A DNA stretch of 64,000 nucleotides from Clostridiales bacterium. Lineage in GTDB: Bacteria; Bacillota; Clostridia; Oscillospirales; CAG-272. Each line of letters begins with the position of its first letter. Within the stretch, counting starts at the first letter, position 1. Below are positions 24,440-32,474 of this stretch, one piece after another. A program made the translations under genes and the position numbers. The DNA lies in contig JAAZIU010000004.1 of NCBI GenBank assembly GCA_012800735.1, forward strand, positions 1-64,000, given 5' to 3'. The notes under the pieces were generated by a model. That model was given only the letters and a program-made list of their open reading frames with translations. It searched no databases and had not been told where the DNA came from.

Positions 24440-26686
24440 ATGAGAAAAAGACAGGAGCTAACTTCGATAGTCTGTCGTCTTGACGAGAGCGTCAAGGCAG
24501 AAGATGTCGTGGTAGCTTTTGAAAAAAATCTTTCAAATGACGAATCACCCGAAAGAATTGACGGCATAATTGCGCTCATAGCGCCTAAGAATAAAGAATC
24601 CGAGCCGCGAATCGATGTTTACATTGACGAAAAACTTACAGAGAGCTTTGAGCTTAAAAAGTGCAAAGAATTTCTCTGTTCCGCCGGTGTCGGCTGTGCG
24701 ATGATCGAATTCTTATATGATGGCGCGTCGAGAATGCTGTGCCGAGCCGATAATAGTTACGCAAAACTTTATGCGGCGGTTGCAAAAAGACTTAATCACT
24801 ATCTGGAGAAACAAACTTACGGTTACGAGTATGAAGAAGAGCTGATACGCTTTTGCGAAAAATGTAATCGTCCGCTGCGTCCGGGTGTTACAACTTGCGA
24901 ATATTGCGTTCCGAAAGCAAAATATCTGTTGAGACTTTGGGACATAGCAAAACCCTATAAATGGTTCATTTTCCTTTCGGTAATACTATTTTTCGTGGTA
25001 ACGGCTCTGAACCTGCTTCCGGCATATATCAATCGAATCCTTGTCGATGAATACATCACTCCGAAAAATGCAGTCCTGACCGGTTTCCTTGCCGTAATAG
25101 CCTCAATGGTGGGTGTGTATATTCTTCGTCAGTCGATCGCCGTATTCCGGAATATAATCCAGATTAATGTTGGAAATAAGGTTATAATCAAGCTTCGTTC
25201 CATGGTATTCGAGAAGATTCAGCAGCTCTCTCTGTCGAATATTTCAAAACGTACCGCCGGCGAGCTGATGCAGCGCGTGACTCGTGACACAAATATCCTC
25301 AACCAATTTATTTCGCGTGAACTTTCCGATTTTTTACAGCAGATATTGATTCTTATAGCAGTTGGAACTTACCTTTTCGTTTACGACTGGCGTCTGGCGC
25401 TGATGATAATATTGCCAATGCCGCTTGTTTCCGCCAGTTACAGGACATTCTGGCGTTTCATGCGCGGTATGTTCCATCGCCAGTGGAATTACGAATCAAA
25501 AGCTTCGTCGGTGCTGCATGATATATTCTCCGGAATTCGCGTCGTCAAAGCTTTCGGAATGGAGAAGCGCGAAGTAAAGCGTTACGACAAAGCAACGAGA
25601 GACCTGCGAGATGTTCAGATTAGAAACGAGAAATTCTTTGCCGTAGTCTTCCCGATTTTGAATCTCTTTATGGGCATCGGCGAGTTCTTTCTGATGTTTT
25701 ATGTCGGAAATAAAATTCTCCAGGGTCAGATGACTTTAGGAGAAATGGCTCAGTTCTCTGCATATGTCGGTATTATTTACGGTCCTTTGCGCTGGATAGC
25801 AAGTTTGCCCCGCCGTCTGGTCCGCGTAATGACTTCAATAGTTAAAATCTTCGACCTGATAGACGACAAAGTCGCGGTTGAAGATAAAAAGGACGCTAAA
25901 GAAATAGACATCAAAGGCGCAATTACAATTGAAAATATCAGCTTCGGCTACGACGACACCGCAGATGTACTCAAAAATGTCAATCTTGAAGTCAAGCCCG
26001 GTGAATTCATTGGAATAGTCGGACGCTCCGGCGTAGGAAAATCGACCCTTATCAACCTCGTCATGCGCCTCTACGACGTAAGCGAGGGCAGCATAAAGAT
26101 TGACGGCGTAGATATACGCGATATTACCCAGAATTCACTTCGCTCACAGGTCGGAGTCGTGCTTCAGGAGACATTTCTGTTCTCCGGAACGATATACGAT
26201 AACATCGCATATGCAAAACCGGAAGCCACAAGAGATGAGATAATCACCGCATCCAAAATCGCCGGCGCTCATCAGTTTATCATGCAGCTTCCCGAAGCGT
26301 ATTCAACGCGGGTCGGAGAGCGCGGGTATACAATGTCCGGCGGAGAGCGTCAAAGAGTAGCTATCGCAAGAGCGCTGCTGCATAACCCGAAAATCCTTAT
26401 CCTCGACGAAGCGACTTCGTCCCTCGACACCGAAATGGAAAAGCAGATACAGGATGCCCTGCAGAAGCTTTCAAAGAACAGGACAACTCTTGCAATAGCC
26501 CACCGTCTCTCAACCCTCCGCAACGCCACAAGATTGATTGTTCTTGAAAAAGGAACAATAGCCGAAACCGGCACACATGATGAGCTTATGAGACAAAATG
26601 GAATCTATTACGGTCTTGTTATGGCTCAGCGTCAGATGTCTAAAATGACAAAGCAGCAGCCGGAACAGAAAGTCGAAACAGCCTGA
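24440..26686 (+). CDS. Second ABC exporter half-transporter with zinc ribbon
   Basis: 748 residues. An N-terminal domain (~1-130) of unknown type precedes a zinc ribbon (C139-x2-C142, C153-x2-C156; FCEKCNRPL, TTCEYC). Six membrane helices span ~170-470 and the ATPase domain follows: GRSGVGKST, MSGGERQRVAIARA, ILILDEATSSLDTE and an H-loop His in AIAHRLS. Both half-transporters keep the catalytic Glu, unlike heterodimeric exporters with one degenerate site. GGAGG precedes the ATG. The matching layout of the two ABC proteins (N-domain, zinc ribbon, TMD, NBD) points to gene duplication. Probably forms a heterodimer with the first, with the DUF1854 protein as partner. Confidence 0.85.
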   Translation: MRKRQELTSIVCRLDESVKAEDVVVAFEKNLSNDESPERIDGIIALIAPKNKESEPRIDVYIDEKLTESFELKKCKEFLCSAGVGCAMIEFLYDGASRMLCRADNSYAKLYAAVAKRLNHYLEKQTYGYEYEEELIRFCEKCNRPLRPGVTTCEYCVPKAKYLLRLWDIAKPYKWFIFLSVILFFVVTALNLLPAYINRILVDEYITPKNAVLTGFLAVIASMVGVYILRQSIAVFRNIIQINVGNKVIIKLRSMVFEKIQQLSLSNISKRTAGELMQRVTRDTNILNQFISRELSDFLQQILILIAVGTYLFVYDWRLALMIILPMPLVSASYRTFWRFMRGMFHRQWNYESKASSVLHDIFSGIRVVKAFGMEKREVKRYDKATRDLRDVQIRNEKFFAVVFPILNLFMGIGEFFLMFYVGNKILQGQMTLGEMAQFSAYVGIIYGPLRWIASLPRRLVRVMTSIVKIFDLIDDKVAVEDKKDAKEIDIKGAITIENISFGYDDTADVLKNVNLEVKPGEFIGIVGRSGVGKSTLINLVMRLYDVSEGSIKIDGVDIRDITQNSLRSQVGVVLQETFLFSGTIYDNIAYAKPEATRDEIITASKIAGAHQFIMQLPEAYSTRVGERGYTMSGGERQRVAIARALLHNPKILILDEATSSLDTEMEKQIQDALQKLSKNRTTLAIAHRLSTLRNATRLIVLEKGTIAETGTHDELMRQNGIYYGLVMAQRQMSKMTKQQPEQKVETA

Positions 26687-26722
26687 TTTGTAAAATGATT
26701 TCATAAATAACAAAAAAAATCT

Positions 26723-26750
26723 CCCCGCCCAGCGCGGGGCATATTTTGTT
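26723..26750 (+). terminator. Terminator of the ABC-DUF1854-ABC operon
   Basis: CCCCGC-CCAGC-GCGGGG stem-loop 37 nt after the stop codon, followed by CATATTTTGTTT. A moderate T-run; it separates the transporter operon from the sigma factor gene. Confidence 0.7.
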
Positions 26751-26795
26751 TCAAATAAATTCACAAAATTATGATATAAATATTTTAGAAACACC

Positions 26796-26823
26796 CAACC
26801 TTTTCCTTCTGATTTGTGTCTAT
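26796..26823 (+). promoter_or_regulatory. ECF-sigma-type promoter-like sequence before the sigma factor gene
   Basis: CAACC, 17-nt spacer, GTCTAT, 54 nt upstream of the start. This resembles the AAC / GTC boxes recognised by many ECF sigma factors, and no good sigma-A promoter is visible in the same interval. It suggests the sigma factor drives its own gene. Short motifs like this arise by chance, so confidence is limited. Confidence 0.45.
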
Positions 26824-26876
26824 AAGATAAGCGCTTAAAAAACGGGACTCCCGAATTTCGCGAAAGGAGAGTGCAT

Positions 26877-29800
26877 ATGTACTATCGAAACGAACCGGAC
26901 GAAACTTTGGTAATGCTGACGCTTGCAGGCGAGCAGACGGCGTATGAGGTTTTGGTAAATCGTTATCAAAATGCGGCGATTGCTTCCGCAATGTCGGTTG
27001 TAAAAAGCAGATTCATGGCTGAAGACGCCGCGCAGGACGCTTTTGTTACCGCCTGGATGAAGCTAAATACGCTGCAGGAACCGAAAAAATACGGCTTCTG
27101 GGTGTGCCGAATCGCTAAAAACTGCGCAAGAAATATGGTAAGCAGATACCGAAGCTTTCTCCCGCTTGACATCGTAGATAATTTAAATATCACCGACGAC
27201 GGAGCCGGAAATCCCGCCGAGTTGTATGCGCTGTCCGAAGAACGAAAAGAAGTAGACAAAAGCATTGAAATGCTGTCTGAAAGGGTAAAGCAGATTATAC
27301 ATCTGCATTATTTCGAAGGTCTTTCCATCGCAGAGATCGCAGACCGGATGCGCATCTCGGAAGGAACGGTCAAGTGGCAGCTTCACGACGGCAGAAAACG
27401 AATCAGAAAGGAACTTTGCGCAATGAATGAAAAATACAGCGATACTCTTGTCGAGCGCGTCATGAAGAAAGTCGAAGAACTGAAATTATGGCAGCTTGTG
27501 AACGACAAGACCGGATTTGAAAAGGTATATAAGGAAGTGCTTCGCGAAGTCGAGGAGCTTCCCGAATGTGTAAAAAAACAGCACGCGCTTGCAGATGTCC
27601 TGATGCGCGGCTGGTGGTGGCTCCCCGGCAAAAAGAACGATGCCCTGTTTGCCCGCATCGCGGATGCCGCTATTGAGAGCAAAAATGAAGAGGTGATGGC
27701 TTTTATCGTCGCCCGAGAGGATTCAAATGTATATAGCGGAGCGAAGATTGAATTTATTCGCGATAAACAAATCCCGCGTCTTGAAAAAGCAGGTTTTGTC
27801 AAGACTTTGGGACGCGAATGGTTTTGGCTCGGTCATAATTATTTCCGTGAGGGGAAATCAGAAGAAGGTAACGCCGCATATAACAAGGTTGAAGAAATAC
27901 TTCAAAAAGACGACGCTTTCCGCATACTCGTGCCGTATGCAAGGTCGATTGAAGAACAATTAGCTGCTCGCTATAAGGATGCAATGCAGGAAAAATATCG
28001 CATCGGCGCTACCGCGGAGGAATACCGTATTATTGACGGCAAGCCGCGCTATTGGATGGCAGAAGAAATTGTAGAAGGATATCTGTACGCCTTGAATAAT
28101 AAAAGAGCGTGCGTCTACCGCAACGCATCAATCTGCGACGGTTACTTCTTCGCCGATATTCCGGTCGGAGAAACATATACAGGTTCTGACGGAACTAAAC
28201 TATCTTATATTTCGGATAATGAAACGGCGGTTACTCCGGTCGGCAGATTTGAAAACTGTCAGCTCTGGGAATTAAGACATTGGAATTATACCGGTAAAAT
28301 AAAGTGTCGTTCTTACTTTAAAGACGGTATCGGTATAGTACGTCAGGAGTATACGAATGATGGTATTACCGAAACCCGCTCGCTCAGCGCATATGAAATC
28401 AAAGGCGGAAAAGGACTTCTTCCTTTTTATCCCGGCAACAAATGGGAATACGCAGCCGATTATCCTCCGGAAACGCTCTGTTCCGAAGTTAAGATAGAAG
28501 TTTCTTTTGCCGACGACAAACGCACAATTCTTTCCGTTTGGCAAAATTCCGAGAGATTTAACTATGATGAAAATTCCTGGCACGATATGGTGGAAAAGAT
28601 TGCGCAGGATCATTATCGTGAGGGCAATGACGGCAGATTGTATTTATGCGATGTATATTCCGTCGTTGAGCGCGCCGAACAGCTTGCTGCGACGCCTATG
28701 GAAAAGGCGCATACCAAAGCCGCGACATCCGTAGTAAGAAGAATATTGGATACAGATCCGACATTCAATCCCGAACATACCGCTACCGGGCATTGGAATT
28801 TCTTTGAAAGATTTTATATTCGCAATAAACAGGATTCTTATACTTTAACCTATAATAATCCTCGTTGGAGTTTTGAGTTGAAAAACACGGGCATTATGAA
28901 CATGGCTGAATATCCCGTTCTTTGCAACGATATATTAGGAATATTAAGGGATGCGACAAATTTTGTCTGGTCGGATGAATGGCGTGTCGGTGCCTCTCCA
29001 ATAGTAGAATATACTGATTCATGGGATGACATAAAAACACAAATTACCTGTGATAAAGGCGGAACGATTACCACAAAAGCCGGAACCTTTGAAAACTGTC
29101 TGAAAATAAGTCTCGATATCAACGGTATGGAAGACGGTTGGTCTTATCGCGGAGGAAAAAAGGTTTATTATTTTGCCGACAGAATAGGAATTGTTCGCAC
29201 CGAAAATGAATACTGCGGCGGAACAAGAACAGCGGTATATGAACTGACATTATACGAAGGTACAGGCAGCGGCTATATGCCTGTTGCCGACGGTCTTGTG
29301 CGGCGATATGACGCGCTTAACCTTACCGACGGCTTTGTAGCCGCGGTCGAATATACATATATTGCAGATGATGACGGTGATATTGTCATTTTTGTCGATC
29401 GCACGGGCATTCGAGAGATACCGCCTCCGATCACGCAATATAACGCCATTCAATCCGAAATAATCGAAGAACGTTTGTGGTATGAGGGTAAGTATGAAGA
29501 AAGCCGCCTTTGCCACGATTTAAACAATTTTTATCTTATTTGCCACTTCCTTGGTCGTTATTCAAGATTCTGGGGTGGTCCGGAAAAAGCTGTTGCCTTG
29601 AACAAATATCGTATGAAAACAATGGAAACATTGGGTGACGGAACAGTTCCGGAAGCCTGGCTCGTAGATTACGCAAGCACAAGTTTCCGCACTGCGTGCG
29701 CCTTGTTCGGCATCGGCAAAAAAGAAGAAGGTTATGAGTTTCTTGATAAAGCGTTTGAAGCTTATCAAAAATGGCATAACATTCCCGACGGCGCCGAAAT

Positions 29801-30041
29801 GGAAACAGGAAACCCGCTCATTTACGACGGCATTAAAGTTGTCAAAGGAAAAGCTTATGTGAAACTTCCCGATGGCAAAAAAGAACCACTATACTATGAG
29901 AATATGTTTACAGGGAATTGCGATCTTATGTATGATGGCATGACCGCGCCTCACGGATGGGAGTGGTTCGATTCCGTCAGAAACGAGGATCGCTTTAAGG
30001 AATACGTAGAACGAGCTAAAAAGATGGCTGAAAAACAATAA
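26877..30041 (+). CDS. ECF-type sigma factor with ~870-residue C-terminal extension
   Basis: 1,054 residues from the ATG at 26877 (GGAGA seven to eight bases upstream; a GTG six bases earlier is too close to the ribosome site). Sigma-2 lies at ~20-90 (FMAEDAAQDAFVTAWMKLN) and sigma-4 at ~125-180 (LSERVKQIIHLHYFEGLS, ISEGTVKWQLHDGRKRI), so promoter recognition looks intact. A helical segment follows (~185-375). Then comes a beta-rich module (~385-530) that is repeated at ~670-812. The copies share G-x-FENC, then YF-x-D-x-IGIVR-x-E and a Tyr-Glu-x3-Gly-x-G end. A helical C-terminal part completes the chain. No membrane helix is visible and no anti-sigma gene is adjacent. Ordinary ECF factors are ~180 residues. 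The extension may be a built-in regulator or ligand sensor. Confidence 0.85.
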   Translation: MYYRNEPDETLVMLTLAGEQTAYEVLVNRYQNAAIASAMSVVKSRFMAEDAAQDAFVTAWMKLNTLQEPKKYGFWVCRIAKNCARNMVSRYRSFLPLDIVDNLNITDDGAGNPAELYALSEERKEVDKSIEMLSERVKQIIHLHYFEGLSIAEIADRMRISEGTVKWQLHDGRKRIRKELCAMNEKYSDTLVERVMKKVEELKLWQLVNDKTGFEKVYKEVLREVEELPECVKKQHALADVLMRGWWWLPGKKNDALFARIADAAIESKNEEVMAFIVAREDSNVYSGAKIEFIRDKQIPRLEKAGFVKTLGREWFWLGHNYFREGKSEEGNAAYNKVEEILQKDDAFRILVPYARSIEEQLAARYKDAMQEKYRIGATAEEYRIIDGKPRYWMAEEIVEGYLYALNNKRACVYRNASICDGYFFADIPVGETYTGSDGTKLSYISDNETAVTPVGRFENCQLWELRHWNYTGKIKCRSYFKDGIGIVRQEYTNDGITETRSLSAYEIKGGKGLLPFYPGNKWEYAADYPPETLCSEVKIEVSFADDKRTILSVWQNSERFNYDENSWHDMVEKIAQDHYREGNDGRLYLCDVYSVVERAEQLAATPMEKAHTKAATSVVRRILDTDPTFNPEHTATGHWNFFERFYIRNKQDSYTLTYNNPRWSFELKNTGIMNMAEYPVLCNDILGILRDATNFVWSDEWRVGASPIVEYTDSWDDIKTQITCDKGGTITTKAGTFENCLKISLDINGMEDGWSYRGGKKVYYFADRIGIVRTENEYCGGTRTAVYELTLYEGTGSGYMPVADGLVRRYDALNLTDGFVAAVEYTYIADDDGDIVIFVDRTGIREIPPPITQYNAIQSEIIEERLWYEGKYEESRLCHDLNNFYLICHFLGRYSRFWGGPEKAVALNKYRMKTMETLGDGTVPEAWLVDYASTSFRTACALFGIGKKEEGYEFLDKAFEAYQKWHNIPDGAEMETGNPLIYDGIKVVKGKAYVKLPDGKKEPLYYENMFTGNCDLMYDGMTAPHGWEWFDSVRNEDRFKEYVERAKKMAEKQ

Positions 30042-30046
30042 CAGCA

Positions 30047-30090
30047 CACCGCCGGAAGCGAAGAAATTAACAGCTTCCGGCGGTGATTTT
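30047..30090 (+). terminator. Terminator of the sigma factor gene
   Basis: Perfect 13-bp stem CACCGCCGGAAGC / GCTTCCGGCGGTG with a 13-nt loop, 5 nt past the stop, followed by ATTTTATT. Confidence 0.88.
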
Positions 30091-30145
30091 ATTATACCGA
30101 AGCATCAGAACTCAAACTCTTGTCTGACAATTAACAATTCATTCA

Positions 30146-30174
30146 TTGCAAAAAGTCAGCCGCAACGATATAAT
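30146..30174 (+). promoter_or_regulatory. Promoter of the FAD oxidoreductase gene
   Basis: TTGCAA, 17-nt spacer, TATAAT, 66 nt upstream of the ATG. Confidence 0.75.
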
Positions 30175-30240
30175 ATAACCGACAAGCATAACTATATTAA
30201 AAATGTTTTAAAAATATATAAAAATCCAAGGAGCTTAACA

Positions 30241-32034
30241 ATGTCATTATCAACCGAAACAACCCGCTGCGATCTCTGCGTCGTCGGAGGAGGTATGAGC
30301 GGCGTCTGCGCCGCAATCGCGGCTGCAAGGCGCGGTCTTAAAGTTGTTTTGATGCAGGAGCGTCCGATGCTCGGCGGAAACGCTTCGTCAGAAATCAGGA
30401 TGTGGATTTGCGGCTGCGGTGGCTCAAATAACCGTGAAACCGGCATACTTGAGGAGTTGCAGCTTGAGTCACTCTATCGCAACCCGTATAAGCTTTACCC
30501 TGTCTGGGACGGTCTGATTTACGGTAAAGTTATTGCCGAACCAAATATAACTTTGATGCTCAACTGTTCCTGCTGCAAAGCGGATATGGACGGAGATAAG
30601 ATAAAAGCCGTTTACGGCTGGCAGATGACAACTCAGACATGGCAGAAAGTCGAAGCCGATTACTTCGCCGACTGTTCCGGCGACAGTATTTTGGCGCTGC
30701 TTACCGGAGCTGAATTCAGGTTCGGACGCGAATCAAAATATGAATTCGATGAAGAGATTTCTGTTACAGAGCCGGACAGCAAAACGATGGGCAACTCTTG
30801 CCTGATTCAGGCGAGAAAGCTTGATCATGAAGTCACTTTCAGAGCTCCCTCATTTGCAACAAAACTGACAAAAGAAGATGTTGCGAACCGCCGCCCCAAC
30901 CTTGAAAGCAGCTCGGAAAACTTCTGGTATCTTGAGCTCGGCGGAGACAGAAACACTATCAAAGACGCGGAGACAATCCGTGACGAGCTTGTAGCGCTTG
31001 CCTACGGTATGTGGGATTATATAAAAAACAGCGGTGAATTCGACGCGGCTTGCTGGCAGCTCGATTTCATCGGCTTTTTACCGGGAAAGAGGGAATCAAG
31101 AAGGCTTATCGGCGACCATATTATGACGCAGAAGGAAATATCCGCCGACACCTTTTTCCCCGACACCGTAGCATACGGCGGGTGGCCGCTTGACGACCAC
31201 GAACCCGGCGGTTTCTGGTTCAGAGGACACCCGAACACAAACGGTTACACACCGAAACCGTACAAAATCCCGCTGTCGGTACTTTATTCCAAGAATATAG
31301 AAAACCTCTGGTTTGCGGGACGGAATATAAGCATGACACATGCCGCGATGTCTTCATCGCGCGTCATGGCAACCTGCGCTCTGTTAGGTCAGGCTGTCGG
31401 AGAAAGCTGCGCGGTCGCTTCGAAATATAAACTCACTCCAAGGCAAACCCGCAAGCTGCACATCTCCGAGATACAGCAAAACCTCATGGAAAGCGATTGC
31501 TTTTTGCCGGGGTTTGTAAGAGAAGTTTCACCAATATGTAAAACGGCGAAGCTGTCGTCAAAGCCGAAAAATATTGAAAACTTGGAAAATCTGAGAAACG
31601 GAATCGACCGAGATCACCGTATATATGAAGGAAGCCAGGGAGTTCATATAGAAAAAGGCTGCTCAGTTAAATACACTTTGGCCAACCCGACTGAAGTTTC
31701 AAAAGTCCGAATAGTTTTCGACTCCGACCTTGACAGAAACACTCTTCCGGGCGATCTATGCGAACGGCAGCATACCATGAGAGCGAATGTAAACACAAAC
31801 TCTCCGGTTATGACGATGCCGAAGACTTTAATAAAATCCTATAAACTGACCGCTCAACTTGAAAATGGAGATGAAACCGTTTTAATTGAAGATAAAGAAA
31901 ACATCAAGCGGTTAATCAAAATAAATGTCAGCAAAAAAGTTAAACAGCTTACACTGACGCTTTTGTCCGACTGGTCGGAAAGCGGAGCATATTTTGACGG
32001 CAAAATGAATCTTTTCTCTTTTGACTTCAACTAA
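30241..32034 (+). CDS. FAD-dependent oxidoreductase (FAD_oxidored type)
   Basis: 597-residue flavoprotein. The N-terminal FAD motif is CDLCVVGGGMSGVCAAIAAA, followed by GLKVVLMQERPMLGGNASSE. The distal block NLWFAGRNISMTHAAMSSSR, then GQAVGESCAVA, is typical of PF12831 proteins found with sugar-catabolic genes. The last ~110 residues look like a beta-sandwich appended to the flavin domain. No signal peptide is visible. AAGGAG precedes the ATG. It stands alone between two terminators or promoters. Probably oxidises a sugar or related polyol; substrate unknown. Confidence 0.78.
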   Translation: MSLSTETTRCDLCVVGGGMSGVCAAIAAARRGLKVVLMQERPMLGGNASSEIRMWICGCGGSNNRETGILEELQLESLYRNPYKLYPVWDGLIYGKVIAEPNITLMLNCSCCKADMDGDKIKAVYGWQMTTQTWQKVEADYFADCSGDSILALLTGAEFRFGRESKYEFDEEISVTEPDSKTMGNSCLIQARKLDHEVTFRAPSFATKLTKEDVANRRPNLESSSENFWYLELGGDRNTIKDAETIRDELVALAYGMWDYIKNSGEFDAACWQLDFIGFLPGKRESRRLIGDHIMTQKEISADTFFPDTVAYGGWPLDDHEPGGFWFRGHPNTNGYTPKPYKIPLSVLYSKNIENLWFAGRNISMTHAAMSSSRVMATCALLGQAVGESCAVASKYKLTPRQTRKLHISEIQQNLMESDCFLPGFVREVSPICKTAKLSSKPKNIENLENLRNGIDRDHRIYEGSQGVHIEKGCSVKYTLANPTEVSKVRIVFDSDLDRNTLPGDLCERQHTMRANVNTNSPVMTMPKTLIKSYKLTAQLENGDETVLIEDKENIKRLIKINVSKKVKQLTLTLLSDWSESGAYFDGKMNLFSFDFN

Positions 32035-32088
32035 AGTGTTTCACGGCAACTCACCTTTAAATTTATTGTAAAAATAACATGCCGGCTC

Positions 32089-32117
32089 TTGAAAAAATGT
32101 CTGTTTCATGATATAAT
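32089..32117 (+). promoter_or_regulatory. Promoter of the SRP RNA gene
   Basis: TTGAAA, 17-nt spacer, TATAAT. The -10 box ends 11 nt before the first base of the paired 5' end of the RNA. Confidence 0.85.
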
Positions 32118-32128
32118 TTTAAGACAGC

Positions 32129-32437
32129 AATGATCGGCGAGAACGGACCATACCAGCCGGGAAAGTAGCGGCGTCCTGTAACCTGAAATCCGCTATAGCA
32201 GGGGTCAATTCCCCTTATGAGGGATGAATTTTGTGCGGTCAGCTCCGCCTATCTGCGTGTTGACAAACGGGTCTTGCGCAATCAGTCCTACGTGAACCAT
32301 GTCAGGCGGGGAACCGAGCAGCATTAAGCGTATTGGCTGATGTGCCGCGAGGGCGCCTGTTTCGAGCGTAGATGACGGGAAGCGCGTATGAGGTGAATTT
32401 CGATTTCGGGGTGTATGGTTCGCTCTCGCCGTTCATT
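32129..32437 (+). ncRNA. ffs: Signal recognition particle RNA (long, Firmicutes type)
   Basis: RNA scaffold of the SRP, which binds Ffh and delivers membrane and secreted proteins to the translocon. The helix-8 core reads GTGAACCATGTCAGGCGGGG, then AACCGAGCAGCATTAAGC, matching the conserved SRP domain IV loops. The 5' end (AATGATCGGCGAGAACGGAC) pairs with the 3' end (reverse of GTTCGCTCTCGCCGTTCATT) to close the RNA. The ~310-nt size implies an Alu domain, as in the Bacillus scRNA, not the short 4.5S form. A T-rich tract (32439-32451) ends transcription. Its place directly upstream of dnaX matches the Bacillus gene order. Ends are approximate. Confidence 0.92.
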
Positions 32438-32474
32438 GTTTTTTTGTTTTTAAGAAGAGATTGGAGGTAATGCG

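Noticed and set aside
28507..28734. Small plus-strand ORFs inside the sigma factor gene as a hidden frameshift
   Set aside because: The main frame is continuous for 1,054 codons and both beta modules lie in it, so there is no sign of a broken gene.
32129..32437. RNase P RNA or tmRNA as the identity of the structured RNA
   Set aside because: The GTGAACC...GTCAGG...GAGCAGC core and the position before dnaX fit SRP RNA. No tRNA-like ends or RNase P core motifs are present.
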